A stretch of 64,000 bases of DNA from assembly GCA_029379385.1 (NCBI GenBank), contig CM055618.1:8070134-8134133 (forward strand), given 5' to 3'. The stretch's first letter is position 1, and every line of letters starts with the position of its first letter. Below are positions 11,494-22,922 of the stretch, piece after piece. The notes beneath the pieces are model-generated. The model had not been told where the DNA came from and did no database searches. It saw nothing but the letters and a program-made list of their open reading frames with translations. A program made the translations under genes and the position numbers. Source of the stretch: Quillaja saponaria (lineage: Eukaryota > Streptophyta > Magnoliopsida > Fabales > Quillajaceae).

Positions 11494-12860
11494 ATGCCAA
11501 CCATACAGGGAGTTTTGAAGGAATATGAAAGAGTCATGCTTGACAAACTTCCACAAACCTTGCCACCACGCAGGGGTATCGATCATGAGATTGAGTTAGG
11601 GCCAGGCATCAAGCCACCTGCAAAGGCTCCATACAGGTTGGCACCACCTAAGTTGGCTGAGCTCAGAAAACAGCTGAAATGAACTACTAAAGTCAGGGTT
11701 CATAAGGCCTTCAAAGGCACCGTTTGAGTACCGTTTGGAGCACCGGTGTTGTTTCAGAAGAAGCAGGATAGGAGCCTGCGAATGTGTGTTGATTATCGGG
11801 TACTCAACAAGGTCACAGTGCGGAACAGTTATCCTATACTGCTCATTGCTGATCTTTTTGACCAGCTGAGTGGTGCCAAGTACTTCACAAAGCTGGACTT
11901 GAGGTCCGGGTATTACCAAGTTCGAATTGCGGAGGGGGACGAGCCGAAGACGACTTGTGTCACTCGATATAGTGCATTTGAGTTCTTAGTGATACCATTT
12001 AGGTTGACGAATGCACCAGCCACATTTTACACTCTCATGAATCAGGTTTTTCGCGGGTACTTAGACAAGTTCGTTATGGTTTACTTGGATGATATTGTGA
12101 TCTATAGCTCTACTCTAGAAGATCACAAAAAGCACTTGCAGCTGGTTTTCAACAGGCTGAGAAGGAACCAGTTGTTTCGTGAAAAGGGAGAAGTGTTCTT
12201 TCGTACAGAAGCAGATCAAGTTTCATGGCTACATTATTGAGCAAGGTCATTGTCCGAATAGGATTTGGACAAGGTGAAGGCCATCCAAGAGTGGAAGACT
12301 CCCACTAGCGTGACTAAACTGCGCTCTTTCCTTGGTTTAGCAAATTACTATAGGTGATTTGTTGAAGGCTATTCAAGGAGAGCTGCGCCCTCTTACAGAG
12401 TTATTGAAGAAGGGCACAATTTGGCATTGGGGTGAGCCATGTCAAATTGCATTTGAAGACATGAAGTTGGCTATGATTAATGATCATGTTTTACCCTTGC
12501 TAGATATCTCGAAGCCTTTTGAAGTTTAGACTAATGTATCTGATTATGCCCTTGGGGGAGTCTTGCTTCAAGAGAATCATCATGTTGCTTATAAGAGTCA
12601 TAAGTTATCACAAGCCGAAATGAGGTATACAGCTCAAGAGAAGGAGATGCTTGTTGTTATTCATTGCTTGCTGGTGTGGAGACATTACTTGTTAGGGTCA
12701 AAGTTCATTATGAAGATTGACAACACAGGAGTTAGTCATTTCTTTACACAACCGAAGTTGACACCTAAGTAGGGCCGTTGGCATGAGTTTCTAGCAGAGT
12801 TTGATTTTGAGTTTGAGCATAAGGCAGGGGAAAAGTAATCAGGCAGCTGATGCCCTTAGT
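11494..12860 (+). pseudogene. Gypsy reverse transcriptase and RNase H remnant
   Basis: The 11494-11682 frame carries LPPRRGIDHEIEL and APYRLAPPKLAELRKQL, the lead-in to RT. The main RT frame (11746-12240) has [30 protein letters not shown] and the catalytic YLDD at 12082-12093. The thumb and connection region is frameshifted (12240-12500). RNase H follows with YALGGVLLQE, SHKLSQAEMRYTAQEKEML and WRHYLLGSKF (12540-12770). One stop truncates RT at 12240 and others follow, so no active enzyme could be made. Confidence 0.92.
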
Positions 12861-13039
12861 CGTAAGGCTGAGCTTGCGGCAATGACCTACGTAGCACACA
12901 TATCGGCTAGTCGTGTTGCTACTTCAATGCGAGAGTGCATTTGAGAGAACTTGGATAAGGATCCACTTGCTCAAGCTATCATAAACCTAGCCAAAGAAGG
13001 GAAGACTTCGTCAGTTCTGGGTGGAGGATGGACTACTGA

Positions 13040-13930
13040 TGGACGAAGGGAAGCCGATTGTTCGTTCCCAAAGCAGGGGACCTGCGAAGGACGCTCATGA
13101 AGGAGTGTCATAACACTTTGTGGGCCGGTCACCCGGGTTGGCAGAGAACTTATACCCTTATGAAACAGGGGTATTACTGGCCTCAGATGAGAGAGGATGC
13201 AGTTAACTACTCCAAAACGTGTCTTATCTGCCAGCAAGACAAAGTTGAGCCTGAAGAAGATTGCAGGGCTATTAGAGTCATTGTCAGGTGCCTACTCGTC
13301 CGTGGGAAAGTGTGTCTCTGGACTTCATCACCAGTCTTTCAAGAGTGGGAGATTTGTCTACTATCTTGGTGGTAGTGGATCGATTTTCGAAGTATGCCAC
13401 ATTCATCCCAGCACCAAAATATTGCTCAGCAGAAGACATAGCACAATTAGTTCTTTAAATATGTTGTCAAATATTGGGGTGTGCCCAAGAACATTGTCAG
13501 AGATTCGAGATAGCAGGTTCACAGGGACTTTCTGGTCTAAATTATTCAACTTACTCGGTTCACAACTTAACATCTTATCTAGCTATCATCCTCAAACTGA
13601 TAGGCCAGACTGAGAGATTCAATGGCATGCTTGAGGAATATTTGTGCCATTTTACCAGTGTCAACCAGAGGAAATTGGCCAAAACTACTAGACACTGCTC
13701 AGTTTTACTTTAATGGTCAGAAGAGTTCTGCGACAAACAAGAGTCCTTTTGAGATTGTTACAGGGCAGCAGCCGCTCCTACCATACATACTTGATGGGCC
13801 TTATACAGGAAAAAGTCCTAAAACACATCACTTTACTAAAGACTGGAAGCAGAACATTGACAATGCCCGAGCATACTTAGAAAAAGCTTCTAAGAGAATG
13901 AAGAAATGGGCAGACAAGGGACATCGATAG
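13040..13930 (+). pseudogene. Gypsy integrase remnant
   Basis: The zinc-binding HHCC part reads ECHNTLWAGHPGWQRT...CLICQQDK (from 13090). The catalytic core is spread over three frames: FSKYATFIPAPKY-like text near 13390, RDSRFTGTFWSKLF near 13505, and QTERFNGMLEEYLCHF near 13600, the segment holding the last catalytic Glu. The 13622-13930 frame adds the C-terminal core. It would insert element DNA in the nucleus. Several frameshifts make it non-functional. Confidence 0.88.
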
Positions 13931-14093
13931 CTTGGAGTTCCAAGTTGGGGATCTTGTATTGGTCAAGCTCAAGAAGGAATAACTAAAGGGACTGAAGGGG
14001 CAGGATCACAAGCTTATTCGTAAGTATGAAGGTCCACTTCAATTAGTTTCCAAGGTTGGGAAAGTTGCCTACAAGATCGACCTTCCACCCTGG

Positions 14094-14378
14094 ATGAAGA
14101 TACACCCAGTGATTCATGTTTCCAACCTGAAGCCGTATCATCCTGATCCAGAAGATCCAGCAGGTAACCAGTCAACCAGGCCAGCAATCAACCTCAAGAA
14201 GCTACCAAGCATAGTAGCAGAGGAGATTCTAGCTGAAAGGAGAGTGATTATCAGAAGACACCCACGACTTGAGTTCTTAGTCAAGTGGAAAGGTCTTGGA
14301 GATGAAGAAATCGACTGGGAGAAAGCCGAAGATCTATCAGAGTTCCAGCAGAAGATTGAAGACTTTCAAGCAGATTGA
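14094..14378 (+). pseudogene. Gypsy integrase tail with chromodomain
   Basis: The frame begins IHPVIHVSNLKPYHPDPED, the integrase C-terminal motif of chromoviruses, and ends with a chromodomain: EEILAERRVIIR, then LEFLVKWKGLGDEEIDWEK. Chromodomains of this group bind histone marks and steer integration into heterochromatin. The stop (14376-14378) is 36 bases before the 3' LTR. This last piece is the best-preserved ORF end of the element. Confidence 0.9.
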
Positions 14379-14397
14379 GTCAACGAGGACGTCGACC

Positions 14398-14414
14398 AAT
14401 TAAGTGGGGGAGAA
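14398..14414 (+). promoter_or_regulatory. Polypurine tract before the 3' LTR
   Basis: 'agtgggggagaa' directly abuts the TGTCAC start of the 3' LTR. It is the expected plus-strand DNA primer site. Confidence 0.75.
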
Positions 14415-14942
14415 TGTCACAACCCAAGCTTGTCCAGTGCATGTCGCACATGGCCACTTACCTTGTGATGGGCATATTGTGGGTAGCTAGGCATATGTCA
14501 TGACACATTGTGGCATTTTTGTAAATAAGTAGCCAGGGGTAGTCGGGCAACTGGGAAATATGATGTTCCCTCCTGCCAGAGGGACTATGGCGCATAAAGC
14601 TCTTTAGGGGAGGGGTGTATATGTCAGAAAATTCAAAGTTGTACACGAGCTTGTCGGATGAGTGTCAATGGTCTTGGTGTTGCTTGTAACTCCCTCTACA
14701 CTAAGCCTATTTGCCTATGTCGAGAGCATTCTGATAGCATTGTAATTGATCGTTTTTCAATTAATGAGAAGTTGAAGCCCTTTCTTGCAAACTATGTTGT
14801 ATTTGATTTCTTGCTTACATTGTTGCGCACTAGCCTTGCGGGTTGACACCCAAGGGGCATTGGAGAAGCTAACTTGCTACCCACCAGGGTTAGCAAGTGC
14901 TACATAGGCGTCTTTGCGTGCTAGCAAAGTCGGCCCGTGACA
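14415..14942 (+). repeat. 3' LTR of the gypsy element
   Basis: Starts TGTCACAACCC and ends GGCCCGTGACA. It is 528 bp and pairs with 9089-9631. Confidence 0.92.
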
Positions 14943-15396
14943 AATTGCATTATTTTTCTTATGGAGTTAAATTAGAATTAGAAGAGAGATGAGGATCGTA
15001 ACCTAAATTGCCATTATTTTCCTTTCTCTCTGTTTATTTTTTGTGAAAATGAGTAATTTTCTCTTGGAATGGAGGAGGTTGTGTTCAGATCATATTTCTC
15101 TCTTCCTTGAACATGATAGGTGGGGTGGGATTTTTTAATTCGAATAATGTCCAAATCTTTGAAATTTGAGTCTCTATTCATCTCTAGTCTGACAAGGGAA
15201 GAGAAAGTTGTGAGAGAGAAAATGGAAAAATGGGAGAGAAATAAAAAGTCATCTAATCAGACAGATTTTTGTTTTTATCCAGGCAATGGGCCCATTCCCG
15301 TTCAAGCAGTGATTTTACGTCATCTACATATCATCTCTCTAAATTTATTTTTACCTTTGATTTGGCACTACCTAGTCAACCAAATACATGGCTACG
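14943..15396. repeat. Right copy of the sequence flanking the gypsy element
   Basis: Same sequence as 8667-9088, full length from 'attgca..cttatggag' to 'atacatggctacg', after which unique DNA ('cctaaccctaatcc') begins. It carries about 25 extra bp near 15045. Confidence 0.85.
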
Positions 15397-15980
15397 CCTA
15401 ACCCTAATCCATTCCTAACCAAAGTAAAGGTTAACATTGATTTTGGAGCATTTTTTTATTTTTTTTTATTTTTGAGCTAATAGCATTAACCTTAACAATA
15501 AAATGAAAAGTAGGTCAACATAGTGTGGAGTGTAGGGAGAGATAAGAGAGTTTCTTAAGTTAAACACAACGTGAATTATGTAATGATATTTTATTATAAA
15601 ATATATCCGAGTATTTTTATGGATCAAATGTTTCATAAATCAAGAAGCCATAAAAAATTTATGAGTTACAATGAGAAAATTTTATAAACAATACTTTATT
15701 AAAGTTACAGCTTCTGCTTTTCCCCTTTTTCTTCATTTCGTCATTCACTTGTTCTAACTGTAGATCTCGCTCATTACTTTTCTCTTTTTTCTTCATTTTG
15801 GTATCCACCTCTTTCCTTGTTTAAAAAATATATAATATATATTAAATTGAAAAATAAGAGAACAAAATATTCATAAAAACAAAAGATCTTAATTACAATT
15901 ATTATTCAAATTATGTAGTATTTACTCTTCGCTACTATTTCCATGGCCTAAACCTTGTAGAGTTAGTTTTTCCCTAATTA
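15397..15980. other. Non-coding stretch with a dispersed repeat
   Basis: AT-rich, without a gene. About 15518-15645 ('gtgtggagtg.agggagagat' through 'ggatcaaatgtttcata') matches 37925-38045 in the same orientation. Confidence 0.55.
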
Positions 15981-15984
15981 TTAT

Positions 15985-16774
15985 TTGGTTTCCACACTAG
16001 TACTCGGTATGTTACTAAGTTGACAATACTCATGCAACTTCATCACCTCCTTCACACCCCCTACATACCATCCTTTTACAAACAAAATGGGTAATGAAGG
16101 CACCGAAAATCCAGGGAACTAATTCTGCAAGTCCTCCTCGTATTTTTTGAATATTGAATGTCAAATTTCCCAACATATCCTTGTAAAACGGCTCTCGTGC
16201 TGATTGTAGTTATCCAAAATAAGACTATTCTCGTTACTCCACGTTGTGTATAAGACCATCGAATCGGCTCCTCCTGGCAGGCATTTCTTTTGGAATTGGA
16301 TCAATGGATTCAAGGATTTGGGACTACTATCCTCTTCAATGTTCACTATTCGGTCTTGAAAAAACAAAAGTATTAGTTCAAAATTTTTAAAAATAAGTGA
16401 GGTTACAACACACACCATTCATCAAGATTAAAATAGTATTGAAGACTACATAATATTCGTTAAAAAAAATAATGGATTCGAGAGCTGGTACCATGATTTT
16501 ATTGATCAGGACTTCTAAATAAGACATTTTCTGAATCATGTTCAGTCTTATATACATGTACACTTCGCACCTGTATGCGGTTAACTTCTGTAATTGATAT
16601 GAAACCTTCAAGTTATTCCAATCGTCTTCTATATATGACTCCAAATCTACCCCTCCTTTGAAAACTGATTTCGTAGATCAAAGAGCCACACATGATCAGT
16701 CTCATGCATCATTCATTGGACATGGAACTTGGAGTACTTTGATATCTGTTAGTAAATTGAATGCTCTGATACTA
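15985..16774 (-). pseudogene. TNL resistance pseudogene, C-terminal part (C-JID end and a further exon)
   Basis: Read on the minus strand, the piece just past the LTR structure gives, in mixed frames, VLQVPCPMNDA, then DHVWLFDLRNQFSKE, then LESYIEDDWNNLKVSYQ. This is the pattern of the C-terminal jelly-roll (C-JID) region that follows LRRs in TNLs. After a short intron-like gap with an acceptor ('tttgttttttcaag', about 16365) an exon follows with NIEEDSSPKSLNPLIQFQKK and CLPGGADSMVLYTTWSNEN. It continues in the same frame through two stops to about 16010. I do not recognise this last exon. Stops and frameshifts mark the gene as dead. It belongs with the pieces at 19390-20719 and 25981-26440. 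Confidence 0.6.
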
Positions 16775-16924
16775 TGTTGAAAATTTAAATTGATGAAAGC
16801 AATAAAAATAGAATTTTATATTTTGAATAACAAGGGAGTGATAGTGTATATATTTTTAGATTTAGGTATGAGAGGTATATGACCTCAAATACACTTACAC
16901 TCATTCATGGGAGAAGATATGCTT

Positions 16925-17330
16925 GACTTCATGATTGGAGGTTATGATAGGAGGAAATATATGACCATACAACTCATGGTTGAAGGTCTAAGATGGAAGG
17001 AAGTTTATGATCATCCAACTTATGTTGGATATGATCATCCAACTCATGGTTGGTGATATTTGATGGAATGAGGTTTATGATCATCCAACTCTTGGTTGGA
17101 GATATGATCATCCAACTTATAATTGGTGATACTTGATAGATGGAGATTTATGATCATCCAACTCTTGATTGGCGATCCCTGATGGATGGAGATTTATGAT
17201 CATCCAAGTCTTGGTTGAGGATCCTGATAAGATGGAGGTTTATGATCATCCAACTTTTGCAGATTATGATCATCCACTTTGGTGGTGATATATGATCATC
17301 CAACTCATGGTTGATGATTCTTGGCACATT
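16925..17330. repeat. Minisatellite in the left inverted arm
   Basis: Units of roughly 30-60 bp repeat the core 'tatgatcatccaact..tgg' with variable spacers ('ggtgatacttgatggatgga'). Each core contains the palindromes ATGATCAT and CCAAC...GTTGG. Confidence 0.75.
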
Positions 17331-18152
17331 ACTCTTCATGCCTATTTATAGAAGTTGTCCTACCTTCTTATCAATGCTTCCATGAAGCTTCTTCCAAATT
17401 ATGCCACCATGTAGATTATGCTAGGATAAGTTAAGCTTAATGACTAAGCTAGCTTCTTGCCTCCATACTAGAATTATCTTCAAAGTTCTAGTTGCCTCCA
17501 TTGTTGACTTTCCTTGGCTTCCATTGTTGCCATGAATTGTCTTGATAATTCTAGAGTAATTCGGCTTAATAATTAAGCTAATTCTTTGCTTCCATAATAT
17601 ATTATAGATTTGTTTGACTAATATGTATGATTCTACACAAATCTAGATATATGCATACTTGAACTTTTGTTCACCAAAACAAAAAAAATTAATTATATAT
17701 CTTCTCCCACCATAAACCTCCTCATATCTTAGACTTTCAACCATGAGTTGTATAGTCATATATTTCCTCCCACCATAATATTTTATATGAGATGTCAAGC
17801 ATATCTTCTCCTATGAATGAATAGTGAATGCGATTTATTAGGGCGTTGAAAAAAGCTTCCGCTATTCAAGGTTCAAGGGCGTGACAAATTATGTTTGTTG
17901 GGATGAAGTTCAAGAACTAGAAGAGGAGAAAGAAATTCAATAACTAGAGAATGAAAAAGAAACTAATGAAACTACAAAGGATCAGTTAAAGCAAGGATTA
18001 GAGACAAGCAGTGTCTACCAAAAATAATGGTGCCTTTGAGAGAGTTTCATCATAGGATGACTATACAAGCATTATCACTTAAACATACTAGTGCCTCTGA
18101 GAGAGTAGTACTACGAGGTCACTCTACAAGCACTATTTTCAAAAAGTATTTG

Positions 18153-18325
18153 GCAAATACCGAAAGAAAGAACTATGGCAAGTACCAAAAAAGAGAACTA
18201 CGACAAATACCATAATAATGAACTATGGCAAGTACCAGAAAGAAGAACTCCTCCAAGTACCAAAAAGAAGAACTCTGGCAAGTACCAAAAGGAAGAACTA
18301 TAGAAAGTAGGAGAATGAAGAACTA
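18153..18325. repeat. 24-bp tandem repeat in the loop
   Basis: About six to seven copies of a unit like 'gaactatggcaagtaccaaa', period about 24 bp, so it stays in one reading frame. A larger repeat of about 75 bp ('gtgcctytgagagagt...') precedes it at 18030-18130. Confidence 0.7.
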
Positions 18326-18749
18326 CTATCAATTTCATCAAGAAATCAAGATTTTCCAAGTTCAAAGATTTCCAAATTAAAGGGGAGTGCTAGAAATCTA
18401 ATTTAAAAATCTAGAAAGTTCAAGTATGCATATATCTAGTTTTGTGTAGAATCATACATGTTGGTTAAACAAATCTAGAATATGTTATGGAGGCAAAGAA
18501 TTAGCTTAATCATTAATCTAAATTACTTTAGAATTATCAAGATAATTCATGTCAACAATGAAAGCTAAGAAAAGTCAACAATGGAGGCAATAAAACTTTG
18601 AAGATAATTCTAGTATAGAGGCAAGAAGCTAGCTTAGTCATTAAGCTAACTTATTCTAGCCTTATCTACACGATGGCATAATTTGGAAGAAGCTTCATGG
18701 AAGCATTGATAAAGAGGTGGACAACGGCATGAAGAGTAATGTGCCAAGT

Positions 18750-19160
18750 ATCACCAACCATTAGTTTGATGATCATATATCACCAACCAAGAGTTGGATG
18801 ATCATAAACCTCCATCTATCAGGATCATCAACCAAGAGTTGGATAATCATAAATCTCCATCCATCAAGGATCACCAACCAAGAGTTGGATAAATTTCCAT
18901 CCATCAAGTATCACCAACCATAAGTTGAATTATCATATCACCAACCAAGAGTTGGATGATCATAAACCTCCTTCCATCAAATATCACCAACTATAAGTTG
19001 GATGAATCTCCATCCATCAAGTATCACTAACTATAAGTTGGATGATCGTATCTCCAACCATAAGTTGGATGATCATATCACCAACCAAGAGTTGGATGAT
19101 CATAAACCTCTTTCCATCAAATATCACCAACCATGAGTTGGATGATCATTAACCCCCTTC
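18750..19160. repeat. Minisatellite in the right inverted arm
   Basis: Reverse complement of the array at 16925-17330: core 'caccaaccaagagttggatg' followed by 'atcataaacctccatccatc', with variable unit length. Confidence 0.75.
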
Positions 19161-19389
19161 CATCTTAGACCTTCAACCATGAGTTGTATGGTCATATATT
19201 TTTTTCTATCATAACCTCCAATCATGAGTTATATGAGAGGTCAAGCATATCTTCTCCCATGAATGAGTGTAAGTGTATGTGAGGTCATATACCTCTCATA
19301 CCTATATCTAAAAATATATATTGTATCATTCTTGTTTCCAAATATAAAATTCTATTATTATTTCCATCATCAACATCAAATTTTCAACA

Positions 19390-19605
19390 ATATCATTGAC
19401 AAGCAAACACACTTTCGTAAAGAAAACGAGTGCTCTTTTAGATCAACATTATTTACTGTGAAAACAAAGGCTACTATAATTTATGGGAGTTTTTTCCTCA
19501 ATCCAGAAAGACACAGCGTCTCCTTTGCTACAATGGTTGAACCATTCAGGAATCCTTGTTCCTGCCATTCTTGCCTTTTTGAATTCCTGCTAGTGTTGTA
19601 AGTAT
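19390..19605 (-). pseudogene. TNL pseudogene, start of the C-JID region
   Basis: The minus strand reads GTRIPEWFNHCSKGDAVSFW and then IEEKTPINYSSLCFHSK before stops. G..IPEWF.H.S.G....FW is the hallmark opening of the post-LRR C-JID domain of TNLs. The end of the inserted LTR structure lies directly against it at 19389, and the domain resumes below 16775. It lies downstream (in gene sense) of the LRR exon at 19973-20719. Confidence 0.75.
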
Positions 19606-19972
19606 ATATCAAAATTTTAATAAGCGTATGTTCACACAATAATATTAAGGGAAACAATCTTTTAAATTATTGCAACTTCTTATATATTTTGCTAATACTG
19701 CTTCATGCTAAATATTTTCATAACATCACTAAATTAAAATAAAAAAACAATAAAGATATTTTATGTTAATTTTTCAGATTTATGTATGCTAGAATTAATA
19801 TACATTCTCCTAACATTGTCTAGAAACCACTTGAACTATATATCTGCTAGATATAGCAGATAGAAATATATAGAGTTTAGAAGCAATCTCTAGAGTCGAT
19901 TAACTTGGATAATTATTGTATCTAGGTTTTAAAGACTATAGAATTGTATAAGCATGTTATGAAGGTGAGAAA
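19606..19972. other. Probable intron of the TNL pseudogene
   Basis: AT-rich, no coding signal, between the LRR exon and the C-JID exon in the minus-strand gene order. Confidence 0.45.
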
Positions 19973-20719
19973 TCAAACATGAGAGAGTGATGAGCTTGAT
20001 AACTTTAAAGACAATGATGTGCAGTTGAATGGATCAAGGATCTTCAACCTTGGTAGAACATCTTGTGGGATGTACTGAAGTTGTTTAGAATTACTCAAGT
20101 GAAGACATTCCAAGCTGAGATGTTCTAGGAAGCACTCGGGAACAATTACAAAATTGTTTCCTGACAAATCTATCATCTTCAAATATCGAAAGCAGCTGAA
20201 AATTATTGGAAGATTTTCATCTGAAGAATTACACTTTCTTATATTCAATATAGTTAATCTTAGGATCCAATTCGGATTAATATACTTGGAAGACAAATTA
20301 TCAGAGTCCATTACTTCTTCACAACCTTCCAACCCAAGAGAAGACAGGTTTTCCAACTTAAAAAAGCTACTTGGAAAAACTTGAAGTGTCTTGCAAAATG
20401 TCAATCTTAATTCTTTAAGCCTAACTAGATTTTCAATTTATGACAGTAGTTCTTTTATACCAGTGTTGCTCAAATCAATCCAAGAAATCTTTTACATTTT
20501 TGCCAATACATATGGGAATTTCTCAAGTTTATTGCAAGATCGAAGATTAAGTTACTTGAGAGATGGCAATCTGATGTACCTAGGAAATGTATCCAGGTTA
20601 GTGCATTTATCAACACTTAACCAAATAGTTTCTCAAGATATCCAATGGAATCATGAATTTCAGTTAAGTTCTTGCAGCCATAAAGATGTAACTATAATAA
20701 TTATACAGAATCTCATACA
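19973..20719 (-). pseudogene. TNL pseudogene, main LRR exon
   Basis: The minus strand gives CKNLTEIHDSIGYLEKLF, CTNLDTFPRYIRLPSL, CNKLEKFP and DLSNTGIKELLS, then a 143-residue open stretch (19973-20404) with LEGCEEVMDSDNLSSK, IDLSGNNFVIVPECF and LSLECLHLSNSKQLQYIP. These are the plant LRR pattern typical of N-like TNL proteins (pathogen sensors in the cytoplasm or nucleus). At least three in-frame stops lie in the upstream half (about 20440-20560). The 5' side is cut by the copia element ending at 20720. No TIR or NB-ARC domain is found in the window. Confidence 0.82.
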
Positions 20720-21149
20720 TGAATTTAGAACACATTAATAATAAAGTTTGCGTACCTGAGCCATAGCAGGGGATATGTAGAACCTCAAACAAGCACGCCT
20801 CACTAGAATGCATATATAGTCAGGTCTTCCTCTCCGTACTCTCTGTATTTACTAACAGCTTTTAAAAGGGCAAGATACGCATGTAAGATAGGATAGGGGA
20901 CCTAGCTATTTAATCTCAGATAAAACTCTAAGAGTCCTCCCATTAAAGACTCTTAAAGTCACTCAGCCTCCATTTACCGTTAATCCACATCTAATTAGAT
21001 AAGAAGTGTGCTTAAGTCCTATCCCAAATGATCACATAAACTATATGGGCTTTTACCAGCATGTCTCAATTGGACCAAATCTTAAGCCTGTTTTATTATT
21101 AAAACAAAATCATAAAATTAATGACAGCCCACATATGAAATTTCTAACA
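20720..21149 (-). repeat. 3' LTR of the copia element
   Basis: Direct repeat of 25551-25980, 430 bp, with shared blocks such as 'tcttcctctccgtactctct' and 'gggcttttaccagcatgtct'. It is followed by the polypurine tract at about 21150-21165. Confidence 0.85.
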
Positions 21150-22922
21150 TTCTCCCACTTGGGCAATATTAATTGTAGTTTTAAAATTTTGAAAAACATA
21201 TTTTTAGAAAACGACTCTCGGACAAGGTATAAATTTTATGTGGCCACAATTTTAAAAGAAAAAACTTTGGTCCTGAGAAGCATTTCAAATAATTCAGCCC
21301 AATTAAGTTATTAACATCGAATCATGGCAATCATTGTGCCACTTAAACGACACTGACTAATTCATGGTTACAAATGCCAACAACCTAATCTGCAATGGAT
21401 CTAGATGTGGTAGTGTAGTAAGAAAATAACATCTAAATGTGATCAACATTTGCTATTTTCATTGTCCGTCCTCTTGGTGATTTCATTAAAACTTGATGCT
21501 TTCTAAAGCATTAGAAATCACTTAAGGTTAATTTTAAGCTTGTATGTCTCAACAACCATCTCGAGATATCCAATTAGTGTCATTTGAGACATACCTCCAA
21601 ATTGACAAAACCGTCATACTTAAGACGAACACAAAATGTTAAGATTTTAATGCAATGACATGTCATATATAAATAACCATATGTGTACATCTAATATCAA
21701 TCATATCATAATGAAAATAACTATAATTTTCATTAATAAAACATATCATCCAACAAGGATGTAAGTAAAACTTGAGTCACAAAATAGCATACATAATATG
21801 CTAACTTTGAACAAAACAAAGCAAACTTCTGCTTACTAAAAAAACATCAAATGACTCCACAATACTCATGTTATCAACATAACTTTTGAAAAACCCCAAT
21901 ATTAACTTTCTTAGTTAAAGGATCTACCAACAGTTTACTGTATCAATTTGTTTAAATACAATGTCTCATTTTTTTTCATAAAATCTATAGTCACAGTCTC
22001 TTGATAGCACTAGAAATTTTATTGTTCTTTAAGAAGAACACAATAGAACTATTGTTATAATAGATTTTAAGCAATTTAAAATCAAGACAACCACACAAAG
22101 AAAAATTATCATGTTTTTCAACCACATACCATACTTGTATAGTGAAAGAAGCTTTTCCTTGGAACAATTCCAAATATAGCTCTCAAAATTAACATGAAAA
22201 TATATCCTGAAGTGGATTTAAGATCATCTTTGCAACTAGTAAAGTTCAGAATCAGAGTAACCAATTAATTTAAGTTGACCAATCATTTTATGCATTAGCA
22301 TAAAATCTTTGGTTCTCTGTAAATACTTAATAACTTAAGTTCTGATCCTGGGTTTAAATGTGCCAAAAACTCCCATTGCAAAAGTAATGTCAGAGCTAGT
22401 TCAAACCAAAGCATACAAGCTTCTAACTGCACTAGCATGAAAAACATTTCTCATGGACTTTCTCTAAAACTTATTGACGAGACACTAATTTAAATTAAAC
22501 TTGTCACTTTTGACAACATGCACATCCCCAGTCTCGCATTTATACACATTGAACTTATACAACACTATATCAATATAGGTTTACTAGAGAATACCTAACA
22601 AGGATGAGATTTATTTCGGTGTATCTTAACACCAAGAACAAAAGATGTTTCCCCAAGATTCTTCATGTGAAAGGTTAAAACAATATCAACTTTGTCTCAC
22701 AAAATAAGTTACTGTCACTATTGATAACAAGCAAGATATCATTGACTATTATCATGATATGATAAACCTGCTCCTATTGACTTTAAGGTATATTAATTAA
22801 ATTAGTGTCACTAAATCAATATGATAAACTAGCTCCCACTGACCTTAGTGTATATTCATTTATCAACCTTATTCTTAACATAACTAAAAGAGGTGACTAT
22901 ATCATCAAAATTTCATTAACCA

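Larger units (their letters stand above)
9089..14942 (+). mobile_element. Ty3/gypsy LTR retrotransposon of the chromovirus type
   Basis: A 5.85 kb element with two LTRs (9089-9631 and 14415-14942) that begin TGTCAC and end GTGACA. A primer site resembling the tRNA-Met type follows the 5' LTR and a purine-rich tract precedes the 3' LTR. The inside reads, in order, gag, CCHC finger, protease, reverse transcriptase, RNase H, integrase and a C-terminal chromodomain. That order and the chromodomain define a plant chromovirus. All domains are recognisable, but frameshifts and stops break the polyprotein in many places, so the copy is dead. The LTRs differ at about three dozen positions by eye, so the insertion is not recent. 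Confidence 0.93.
16775..19389. mobile_element. Head-to-head LTR structure inserted in the TNL pseudogene
   Basis: The right arm (18388-19389) looks like a plus-strand LTR: a purine tract 'aaattaaaggggag' is followed by TGCTAGAAATC, and the arm ends TTTTCAACA. The left arm (16775-17667) is the same sequence inverted, starting TGTTGAAAATTT, and lacks about the first 20 bp of the LTR. A third fragment (about 17697-17822) is a partial plus-oriented copy. The loop (17830-18387) has short tandem repeats and no recognisable pol. The whole block separates two collinear parts of the TNL, so it is an insertion. It could be two rearranged retrotransposon relics or a fold-back element built from LTRs. 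Confidence 0.65.

Noticed and set aside
8813..15401. A 60-90 residue frame present in both flank copies of the gypsy element
   Set aside because: The frame is shared only because the DNA is duplicated; the ends differ, and nothing in the protein is recognisable.
16764..16774. Primer-site-like 'gctctgatact' next to the left LTR arm
   Set aside because: It would fit a minus-strand tRNA-Met primer site, but the sequence beyond it reads as the TNL C-JID region, not as retrotransposon leader. Left undecided and not called as a primer site.
16925..17330. Regular repeats with variable spacers, superficially CRISPR-like
   Set aside because: Units vary in length and sequence, the array is mirrored in an inverted LTR arm, and the window is a plant genome with no cas genes.
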